From the NCBI GenBank assembly GCA_903944755.1, contig CAJATB010000065.1, forward strand, positions 1 to 6,508: a DNA stretch of 6,508 nucleotides, read 5' to 3'. Origin of the DNA: an uncultured Bacteroidota bacterium. GTDB taxonomy: Bacteria > Bacteroidota > Bacteroidia > Chitinophagales > Chitinophagaceae. Of the stretch, positions 1 to 5,297 are shown piece after piece (positions within the stretch are counted from its first letter, which is position 1; the number at the start of each line of letters is the position of its first letter). Both the position numbers and the translations under genes were made by a program. The notes beneath the pieces are model-generated. The model saw only the letters and a list, made by a program, of their open reading frames with translations. It had not been told where the DNA came from and did not search any database.

Positions 1-57
1 AGTAAGAAAATCCTGTGGGCCGCAACGCCCGTGCGGGTTCGATTCCCGCCTGGGGCA
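1..57 (+). tRNA. tRNA-Leu, 3' part only (anticodon probably AAG)
   Basis: The 5' half lies outside the window. Visible parts are a T arm (33-49, stem GCGGG/CCCGC around loop TTCGATT), the 3' acceptor strand CTGGGGC (50-56), discriminator A57, and a long variable arm (about 14-32) whose stem GGGC (17-20) pairs with GCCC (27-30). A long variable arm limits the identity to Leu, Ser or Tyr; discriminator A fits Leu or Tyr and argues against Ser. The only T able to serve as U33 is at position 3, which makes bases 4-6 (AAG) the anticodon, reading the Leu codon CTT. Two caveats apply: base 32 would be G, and bases 1 and 9 (31-39) would form an A-A mismatch, so the isoacceptor is tentative. No CCA is encoded (the sequence continues CAA), as is common in Bacteroidota. 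Confidence 0.85.
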
Positions 58-60
58 CAA

Positions 61-93
61 TCCCTCTCGATAATATCGGGAGGGATTTTTTTT
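61..93 (+). terminator. Intrinsic terminator of the tRNA gene
   Basis: The left arm at 61-71 pairs with the right arm at 75-85 (TATCGGGAGGGA side) over about 11 bp with one T-G wobble and a small AT-rich loop. It is followed directly by eight T residues (86-93). It begins four bases after the tRNA discriminator, so it almost certainly ends the tRNA transcript and insulates mazG from it. This also argues against any mazG start upstream of this hairpin. Confidence 0.9.
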
Positions 94-158
94 GTCCAAA
101 TCACATGGCTAACTTAGCAACCAGAAATAACATTACTTCAAAAGGCAGCTACATAATA

Positions 159-929
159 ATGAACAAAGAAAATTTATCAGAAAAGTTTTTAGGATTAGTT
201 GAAATAATGGATACTTTAAGGGAACAATGCCCTTGGGATAGGAAGCAAACTATTCACACTTTACGCAGTAATACCATTGAGGAATTGTATGAACTTGCCG
301 ATGCTATTATTGAAGAAGACTGGAAAGGGATTAAGGAGGAACTAGGGGATATTTTATTGCATGTCTTGTTTTATGCAAAAATAGGAGCCGAAAAAAATGC
401 ATTTACCTTAGAAGAAGTGATTGCAGGAATTTCAAAAAAATTAGTTGATCGTCACCCACATATTTATGGAGACGTTAAAGTAGAAACCGAGGAAGATGTA
501 AAGAAGAATTGGGAGCAACTTAAAATGAAAGAAGGCAGAACGTCTTTACTAAGTGGCGTGCCTAATAGTTTACCTGCCATGGTAAAAGCATTACGCATAC
601 AGGAGAAAGTAAAACAAGTAGGATTTGAGTGGGAATTCAAGGAACAAGTATGGGACAAAGTGAATGAAGAATTAGAGGAGTTGCAAGTAGAAGTTGCAGC
701 TAATGATAGTGCCAAAATGGAGGACGAGTTTGGAGATGTACTTTTTAGTTTAATAAACTATGCACGCTTTTTAAAAATTGATCCAGAAACTGCCTTAGAA
801 AAAACCAATAAGAAATTTAAGCACCGCTTTGAATTAATGGAAGTATATGCAAAAGAAAATGGGTTAGATCTGGCGGTTTTGAGCCTCGAAGAAAAGGATG
901 CTATTTGGCAAAAAATGAAAACTAAATAA
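159..929 (+). CDS. mazG: Nucleoside triphosphate pyrophosphohydrolase MazG
   Basis: This 256-residue protein is close to the length of E. coli MazG (263). MazG hydrolyses (d)NTPs to NMP and pyrophosphate in the cytosol and is regarded as a house-cleaning enzyme that also affects nucleotide signalling. Two MazG domains are visible. The N-terminal one has the CPWD motif (24-27), the metal-binding EExxE (E41, E42, E45) and the EExxD motif (E60, E61, D64), then a RHPH-like segment. The C-terminal one has an EELEEL helix near residue 169 and DEFGDVLFSLINYA near 188-201, so both acidic metal sites look intact. The open frame extends upstream to position 15, but that part runs through the tRNA and its terminator, and family homology begins just after the ATG at 159, which is the start chosen. 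There is no good Shine-Dalgarno and no clear promoter in the 65 bp upstream. It is convergent with the HtrA gene. Confidence 0.95.
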   Translation: MNKENLSEKFLGLVEIMDTLREQCPWDRKQTIHTLRSNTIEELYELADAIIEEDWKGIKEELGDILLHVLFYAKIGAEKNAFTLEEVIAGISKKLVDRHPHIYGDVKVETEEDVKKNWEQLKMKEGRTSLLSGVPNSLPAMVKALRIQEKVKQVGFEWEFKEQVWDKVNEELEELQVEVAANDSAKMEDEFGDVLFSLINYARFLKIDPETALEKTNKKFKHRFELMEVYAKENGLDLAVLSLEEKDAIWQKMKTK

Positions 930-996
930 TGCCATAGTTAAAACAAACCATGAACTAACAAAATTCAATTAACAAGAATTTAATTATAGATAAACT

Positions 997-1026
997 AAAA
1001 ATGCTCCCAAGTTTGGGAGCATTTTT
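997..1026. terminator. Bidirectional intrinsic terminator between mazG and htrA
   Basis: A perfect GC-rich hairpin core, ATGCTCCCA (1001-1009) pairing with TGGGAGCAT (1014-1022), has a four-base loop. It is flanked by A residues on the left (997-1000) and T residues on the right (1022-1026). On the + strand it gives a hairpin plus a U run about 70 nt after the mazG stop. On the - strand it does the same about 25 nt after the htrA stop. A shared terminator is the expected arrangement for two convergent genes. Confidence 0.88.
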
Positions 1027-1049
1027 AGTAAATTTTTCTTTCAGCTATC

Positions 1050-2573
1050 TTATTCATTCAAATTCAAAATGAACGCATAGTTGCCAAAGTAGCCAGGATA
1101 TATTCCGGATAATTTCACTGAATTAGTTGATACTTGTTTCAATGCTTCGTAAAATTCTTCTACATTTTTTACAGGCTTCTCATTTAAATGGGTGATTACG
1201 AATCCTTTTTCAATTTTACTTTTACTTAAAATTCCGGCACCTAATTCTTTTACAACAACACCACCGTCTAAATCATACTTTTCGGCAATGGCTTTGTCAA
1301 CTGTTTCTAATTTGCCCCCTAGTTTTTCACCTACTTTACTGCTTTTCGCTAAATCGGTAACACCCAATTTTGCTTTCATAACAACAGGAATAGGCAATTC
1401 CTTATTTCCGCGTTTAACTACAATTGTTATTTTATCACCGGGCTTATACCTAGAAACTTGCTCTTGTAATTCAGGGGATGTTTTAATTGCAACGCCATTA
1501 ATTTTTACAAGTATATCACCTGCTTTTATACCGCCAGCTTTAGCAGCGCCACCTTCAAGTACATCTGTAATTAACAATCCATCGCCATCCTTATATTTTG
1601 TATTTAAGTCGGTTTCTAATTTTTTAATATCTTCTTCAGTCAACCCTTCTTTCGCGTAACTAATTCCTAAGTAAGCACGTTGGACTGTTCCGAATTTTAC
1701 AAGGTCGGTAACTACTTTCTTCACAATATTTACAGGTATCGCATACGAGTATCCTGCGTAAGAGCCAGTAGGCGAGGCAATTGCCGAGTTTATACCAATT
1801 AGTTCACCACTCGTATTCACCAATGCTCCACCGCTATTACCTTGGTTAACAGCAGCATCCGTTTGTAAGAACGATTCTACTGGGCGGTCGCTTTGTCTTG
1901 AGTTAATATCAATTGAACGATTTTTTGCACTTATAATCCCAGCTGTAATGGTAACATCTAAATTCAACGGGTAGCCAATAGCAAGTACCCATTGCCCTAA
2001 TTTTATTTCATCACTATTACCATATACTAGGTAAGGTAATCCAGCCGCTTCTATTTTAATTACAGCAATATCACTGCTTGCATCCGTGCCTATTACTTTT
2101 GCTTTGTATATTTTTTTATTCGTTAGGGTAACATTAATTTCATCGGCTCCTTTTACTACGTGGTTATTGGTTACAATATATCCATCGGCCGTAATTAAAA
2201 CACCACTGCCACTTGCTTTTTGTTCAGGGATAATTCTAGGTCCACCAAAAATGTCGCCAAAATCTTCGTCTCCAAAAAAGTCAAAAAATGGATTTCTTTG
2301 TCTTGGTTGATTATTGTTCTCGACACGTTTTGCGTTTGTTTTGGTTTTAATATGAACAACCGCAGGGGAAGCCGTATTTGCAGCTGGGGTGAAATCTACC
2401 GTTGCCGAAGGCGCATTCCCGTTAAAAAAGTTGGCATAATTGGAAGGCAACTTACCATCGTTATCAAAAGAACTAGTCGTGTTTGTGAGTTTACTATATC
2501 CCCAAACACTCATAATGGATGTAAAAACACTAATACTAATTATTGCTAGCACATTTTTAAAATTCAAGTTCAT
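1050..2573 (-). CDS. degP: Periplasmic HtrA/DegP-family serine protease (trypsin domain plus two PDZ domains)
   Basis: This 507-residue HtrA-type protease/chaperone acts on misfolded proteins in the envelope. An N-terminal hydrophobic segment (about 8-25), after a short basic start, is a signal peptide or signal anchor without a lipobox. The trypsin-like domain (about 65-295) has the complete triad: His138 in TNNHVV, Asp168 in DASSDIAV and Ser247 in the GNSGG motif. A linker rich in Asn, Arg, Phe and Asp (about 83-112) sits where the HtrA LA loop lies. The first PDZ domain (about 300-395) has a YLGI-like binding loop and GDILVKING. The second (about 405-500) is more divergent and ends in the IYPG...YAF tail that I recall from Bacteroidota homologues. 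The ATG at 2573 immediately precedes the signal sequence. The family is clear; the choice between degP, degQ and htrA as a name is not. It has its own likely promoter upstream and ends at a terminator shared with mazG. Confidence 0.95.
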   Translation of the reverse strand: MNLNFKNVLAIISISVFTSIMSVWGYSKLTNTTSSFDNDGKLPSNYANFFNGNAPSATVDFTPAANTASPAVVHIKTKTNAKRVENNNQPRQRNPFFDFFGDEDFGDIFGGPRIIPEQKASGSGVLITADGYIVTNNHVVKGADEINVTLTNKKIYKAKVIGTDASSDIAVIKIEAAGLPYLVYGNSDEIKLGQWVLAIGYPLNLDVTITAGIISAKNRSIDINSRQSDRPVESFLQTDAAVNQGNSGGALVNTSGELIGINSAIASPTGSYAGYSYAIPVNIVKKVVTDLVKFGTVQRAYLGISYAKEGLTEEDIKKLETDLNTKYKDGDGLLITDVLEGGAAKAGGIKAGDILVKINGVAIKTSPELQEQVSRYKPGDKITIVVKRGNKELPIPVVMKAKLGVTDLAKSSKVGEKLGGKLETVDKAIAEKYDLDGGVVVKELGAGILSKSKIEKGFVITHLNEKPVKNVEEFYEALKQVSTNSVKLSGIYPGYFGNYAFILNLNE

Positions 2574-2612
2574 ATCAGTTAATTTTTAGGTATGGTTTGG
2601 TTTTGAAAATAC

Positions 2613-2645
2613 AAAAGATATACCAATGGTACTGCAAAGTAACAA
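2613..2645 (-). promoter_or_regulatory. Candidate Bacteroidota-type promoter of the htrA/degP gene
   Basis: Read on the minus strand, TATCTTTT (2620-2613) matches the TAnnTTTG -7 box at all but the last position. A TTG (2645-2643) lies 22 nt further upstream, within the TTG/TAnnTTTG spacing reported for this phylum. The box is about 40 nt upstream of the ATG at 2573. This is a motif match only. Confidence 0.5.
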
Positions 2646-2696
2646 AGCTGTAATTATGTCACAAAATCAAATTCGTGGTTTAACAAAATATTTACG

Positions 2697-2713
2697 AAAA
2701 AATTCGTCGAATT
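2697..2713 (-). terminator. Weak candidate terminator of the acyl-CoA reductase gene
   Basis: On the minus strand, about 37 nt after the acyl-CoA reductase stop, the sequence reads AATTC-GAC-GAATT followed by further T residues (a T run at 2702-2697). The stem is only five base pairs and AT-rich, so termination efficiency is doubtful. The same bases form a perfect 13-bp palindrome (2701-2713), which could instead be a protein-binding site. Confidence 0.3.
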
Positions 2714-2749
2714 ATAGATTTAGGTCTGGTTAGTCATAGAAATTAAACC

Positions 2750-3742
2750 TTATAAAGCAGCAAGGAAGGATAGGGTATCCACTCCGTCGGCATATTGGCT
2801 TAGCGTTGGTTTTTGAAGGCTTCCAAAGGGCAAACCATTGTCCCCAACAACACATTGTACATCCGTGGCATTCATTACAACAGGTTTTTGATCATCATAA
2901 AATTGGTAATGAATTTGAGAAATTGCTGCAAAAGGAGAAGCGTTCTCACTCATTAAAATACCACCTGCATCCATGTAAAATTGTCGGTTCATTAGTAGTA
3001 AAGCCAACTGGTAGTCGTAGTTGTGTTTAAACTTATGAAGGTCGGCTAAGTAAGTATATTTTTTTAGTGCAGCCAACAATGGAATAAAATCATATCCAGT
3101 GGGTACCCATACCTGTGTCACATTCCTGCATCCCATTCCAAAATAAAGCATCATGTCGTCGGCAAGCAAGGCTAGTTCCGCCTCGGTTTCCTCACCATCA
3201 AGGACGGCAACAGAGGTCTTGTTCTTACGAATAATGTTAGGATACTTGCCAAAGTATTGTTCAAAGAACAATCCTGTATTATTGCTGCCAGTGGCAATAT
3301 AAGCGTCACAATTTTTAAGTTGTTCTTGTTGAATAATTAGTTCCTTGAAAGCCGGATCAATGGCTTGTAGGGAATGAATCACGTATTCCATTAAAACGGT
3401 GTCTTTACTAGACAATTTTACCACAGCAGTATGGCCTGCTAAAAGGGTGCTAAGTAAGTCATGAAAGCCTACCATTGGTATATTCCCAGCCATAACTATG
3501 CCTACCTTTTTTCCTGTTAGGGTGTTAGAAAGGGAAGGATATAAGCTTGCCCATTCAGTTAGCGCTTCTGTTTGCAAGAATTGGGTGCGAATCTGGTTCA
3601 CCGATTCGTCAATGAATTCGGGTAAAAACCAAGAGTTTTGATTATTTGCCTTCCATTTTACTTCTTGAAATACAAGGTTTTCAGGGGCTAAATAGGTTGA
3701 TCCAAGGGTAAAAAAATGATTAATTCTTGCTTGTATGTTCAT
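2750..3742 (-). CDS. LuxC-like acyl-CoA reductase (ALDH superfamily)
   Basis: This 330-residue protein resembles the compact LuxC-like acyl-CoA reductases of Bacteroidota, which belong to the aldehyde dehydrogenase superfamily and are expected to reduce acyl-CoA (or another acyl thioester) to aldehyde with NAD(P)H. Visible signatures are VGIVMAGNIP (80-89) with HDLLSTLLAGH (94-104), typical of the nucleotide-binding region; an ATGSNNTG turn (150-157); FGKYPNIIRKNKTSVAVLDG (164-183); the putative catalytic Cys205 in MGCRNVTQ; and the C-terminal YADGVDTLSFL (317-327). It is shorter than classical Vibrio LuxC (about 480 residues), and no luxD or luxE partner is nearby, so a bioluminescence role is not implied. 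The ATG at 3742 is the only plausible start. It is divergent from the ferredoxin gene, and I recall this neighbourhood from related genomes. Substrate and physiological role are unknown. Confidence 0.85.
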   Translation of the reverse strand: MNIQARINHFFTLGSTYLAPENLVFQEVKWKANNQNSWFLPEFIDESVNQIRTQFLQTEALTEWASLYPSLSNTLTGKKVGIVMAGNIPMVGFHDLLSTLLAGHTAVVKLSSKDTVLMEYVIHSLQAIDPAFKELIIQQEQLKNCDAYIATGSNNTGLFFEQYFGKYPNIIRKNKTSVAVLDGEETEAELALLADDMMLYFGMGCRNVTQVWVPTGYDFIPLLAALKKYTYLADLHKFKHNYDYQLALLLMNRQFYMDAGGILMSENASPFAAISQIHYQFYDDQKPVVMNATDVQCVVGDNGLPFGSLQKPTLSQYADGVDTLSFLAAL

Positions 3743-3760
3743 GTGGGTACTATATCTTTG
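3731..3760 (+). promoter_or_regulatory. Bacteroidota-type promoter of the ferredoxin gene
   Basis: TTG (3731-3733), a 19-nt spacer and TATCTTTG (3753-3760) form a perfect match to the TTG/TAnnTTTG promoter of Bacteroidota. Transcription would start near 3766-3768, about 30 nt before the ferredoxin ATG at 3799. The -33 element lies inside the first codons of the divergent acyl-CoA reductase gene. Confidence 0.75.
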
Positions 3761-3765
3761 TAAGG

Positions 3766-3773
3766 CAAAAGTA
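3766..3773 (-). promoter_or_regulatory. Candidate -7 box for the acyl-CoA reductase gene
   Basis: The minus strand reads TACTTTTG (3773-3766), a full match to TAnnTTTG, 23 nt upstream of the reductase ATG. I do not see a TTG at the expected distance upstream (around 3793-3797), so the -33 element is missing or degenerate. The box overlaps the inferred start site of the ferredoxin promoter. Confidence 0.5.
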
Positions 3774-3798
3774 CGTCACTAATTTTTAAATTATTTTT

Positions 3799-4146
3799 AT
3801 GGCACTTAAAATCACCGATGAATGTATTAACTGTGGAGCTTGTGAACCAGAATGTCCTAATAACGCTATCTACGAAGGTGGTGTTGAATGGGCAATGGCC
3901 GACGGTACAACAGTAAAAGGAGCGTTCACTTTATTAGATGGCACATCAGTTGACGCAGCTCAAAGACTTGCGCCAGTAGCAAGTGACACCTACTATATTA
4001 CACCAAACAAATGTACAGAATGTCAAGGTTTCCATGAGGAGCCACAATGTGCTGCAGTATGTCCAGTGGACTGTTGCGTACATGATGACTTATACCAAGA
4101 AACGGTAGACGTTTTGTTAGCTAAGAAGGAAAAATTGCACGCTTAG
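3799..4146 (+). CDS. Ferredoxin with two [4Fe-4S] clusters
   Basis: This 115-residue soluble low-potential electron carrier has two cluster motifs. The first is C9-x2-C12-x2-C15-x3-C19-P in CINCGACEPECP. The second is the expanded C72-x2-C75-x8-C84-x3-C88-P in CTECQGFHEEPQCAAVCP, the Allochromatium-type spacing. As in other dicluster ferredoxins, each cluster is expected to take three cysteines from one motif and one from the other. Two extra cysteines follow (C92, C93). Between the motifs is an insert of roughly 45 residues (25-69, rich in acidic residues, Gly and Thr) that is absent from classical 55-residue ferredoxins but matches the form I recall from Bacteroidota. A perfect promoter lies upstream and a strong terminator downstream, so it is probably monocistronic. 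Its redox partners are not identified here; divergence from the acyl-CoA reductase may be only positional. Confidence 0.93.
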   Translation: MALKITDECINCGACEPECPNNAIYEGGVEWAMADGTTVKGAFTLLDGTSVDAAQRLAPVASDTYYITPNKCTECQGFHEEPQCAAVCPVDCCVHDDLYQETVDVLLAKKEKLHA

Positions 4147-4159
4147 TTTGCGTTTAAAG

Positions 4160-4197
4160 AAATAAAAAAAGGGAAATTTATTTCCCTTTTTTTATTT
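4160..4197. terminator. Strong, symmetrical intrinsic terminator after the ferredoxin gene
   Basis: A perfect 17-bp inverted repeat (4160-4176 with 4181-4197) surrounds a four-base loop TTTA. Its core is GGGAAA/TTTCCC, flanked by seven A on the left and seven T on the right. It starts 14 nt after the ferredoxin stop. The A/T symmetry would let it stop transcription from either side, but on the minus strand there is no gene to its right within view that it would serve. Confidence 0.9.
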
Positions 4198-4205
4198 TAA
4201 CTATA

Positions 4206-4241
4206 TTGAAAGATATTCTTTTTTATAAAGTCCTATATTTA
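4206..4241 (+). promoter_or_regulatory. Tentative promoter of the ddl-PASTA cluster
   Basis: TATATTTA (4234-4241) matches TAnnTTT but lacks the final G. The nearest TTG is at 4206-4208, a 25-nt spacer that is longer than usual. It lies between the ferredoxin terminator and the ddl ATG (4291), where a promoter is required because the preceding unit is terminated. The long AT-only leader (4246-4290) shows no Shine-Dalgarno near the start. Confidence 0.35.
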
Positions 4242-4290
4242 GGAGCATTAATTATTAATTCTATTATTATAATTGTAAAAATTATACTCG

Positions 4291-5295
4291 ATGAAAAAAA
4301 AGGTGGCATTAGTAACTGGAGGGTTAAGTTCAGAAGCGCAAATTAGCTACAAAAGCGCCAAGACTGTATTGGGTGAGTTAGACAAGAATAAGTACGACGT
4401 TTACTTAATTGATATACATCCAACCGGTTGGTGGTATGAAAATATTGTTGGGGAGGAAGTTGCTGTTAATAAGGCCGACTTTAGTATTGAAGAAGGGGGA
4501 GTGAAAATTAATTTTGATGTCGCTTTAATGTGCATACATGGTACACCGGGAGAAGATGGGAAAATGCAAGGCTATTTTGATTTAATAGGCATGCCTTACA
4601 CAAGTTGTGATACGGCAACCTCGGCATTGACTTTTAATAAAAGGTTTACTGTTGCTGTTGCAGGGTTCGGTGGTGTAGGTGTTGCAAAGTCTCTGCATTT
4701 ATTTAAGGAAATACCAACGAGTTCAGAAACAATTTTAGCACAATTAAAATTACCTGTATTTGTTAAACCTAATAATGGGGGTAGTAGTTTAGGGATTAGT
4801 AAAGTAAACACAAAGGAAGAATTAACACCAGCACTTGAAAAAGCATTTAACGAAGACACGCAGGTACTAGTCGAAGAATTTATTAGTGGAAGAGAGTTTA
4901 CAATAGGTGTTTTTAAATCAAAGGGGATAACTACAGTATTGCCTATTACTGAAATAAAAACGGAGAATGAATTTTTTGATTTTGAAGCAAAGTACCAAGG
5001 GAAAAGTGAAGAAATAACACCGGCTGTGCTTTCTGAAGAAATGCAGCAAGCATTAACAGATGCAGCAAAGAAAGTATATGCAACCTTAAATTGCAGAGGA
5101 GTAGTAAGGGTAGATTTTATTTATGATGAAACAGCGGGGAAGCCATATATGTTAGAGGTGAATACGGTGCCAGGACAAAGCGAGGCGAGTGTCATTCCGC
5201 AGCAGGTGCGCGCATTAGGTTGGACCTTAACCGATTTTTATGGAGCAATTATTGAAGATACTTTATATGAATTTTCAATTTCTCACAAAAACTAA
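4291..5295 (+). CDS. ddl: D-alanine--D-alanine ligase
   Basis: This 334-residue cytosolic ATP-grasp enzyme joins two D-Ala in an ATP-dependent step, supplying the dipeptide for peptidoglycan precursors. The N-terminal domain has GGLSSEAQIS with Glu15, equivalent to the E. coli substrate-binding glutamate, and HGTPGEDGKMQG (83-94). The ATP-grasp part has KPNNGGSSLGIS (159-170), VLVEEFISGREFT (192-204), the metal-binding RVDF (Asp275), and LEVNTVPGQSEASVIP (288-303) with Glu289 and Asn291. The omega-loop carries Lys234-Tyr235 in EAKY, the signature of D-Ala-D-Ala rather than VanA-type D-Ala-D-Lac specificity, so no vancomycin resistance is suggested. The length is normal. ATG 4291 begins exactly at the conserved first beta strand. 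It is the first gene of a likely operon, with the PASTA gene following after 2 nt. Confidence 0.96.
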   Translation: MKKKVALVTGGLSSEAQISYKSAKTVLGELDKNKYDVYLIDIHPTGWWYENIVGEEVAVNKADFSIEEGGVKINFDVALMCIHGTPGEDGKMQGYFDLIGMPYTSCDTATSALTFNKRFTVAVAGFGGVGVAKSLHLFKEIPTSSETILAQLKLPVFVKPNNGGSSLGISKVNTKEELTPALEKAFNEDTQVLVEEFISGREFTIGVFKSKGITTVLPITEIKTENEFFDFEAKYQGKSEEITPAVLSEEMQQALTDAAKKVYATLNCRGVVRVDFIYDETAGKPYMLEVNTVPGQSEASVIPQQVRALGWTLTDFYGAIIEDTLYEFSISHKN

Positions 5296-5297
5296 AA

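Noticed and set aside
15..158. Upstream extension of the mazG reading frame to an ATG-equivalent start at position 15
   Set aside because: It would translate the tRNA T arm and acceptor and the terminator hairpin. MazG homology starts only after the ATG at 159, so the extension is chance open frame.
1192..1659. Open frame of about 155 codons on the + strand opposite the htrA PDZ region
   Set aside because: It is low-complexity in character (Ser, Pro, Leu, Ile rich), as expected for an antisense shadow of a Lys/Gly/Val-rich gene, and has no start context or domain.
2220..2549. Open frame of about 109 codons on the + strand opposite the htrA N terminus
   Set aside because: It is antisense to a well-supported protease gene, has no recognisable motif, and its composition follows from the complementary codons.
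2750..4146. A bioluminescence (lux) or dedicated redox operon made of the LuxC-like gene and the ferredoxin
   Set aside because: The genes are divergent, luxA, luxB, luxD and luxE are absent, and both look like common chromosomal genes of Bacteroidota.
4241..4290. AGGAG at 4241-4245 as a ribosome binding site, or the AT-rich ddl leader as a riboswitch
   Set aside because: AGGAG is about 45 nt from the ddl ATG, and no short open frame starts at the right distance from it. The leader is almost only A and T with no stable paired architecture.
4216..5295. VanA/VanB-type D-Ala-D-Lac ligase (glycopeptide resistance)
   Set aside because: The omega-loop has the Lys-Tyr signature of D-Ala-D-Ala ligases, and there are no vanH, vanX or two-component genes nearby.
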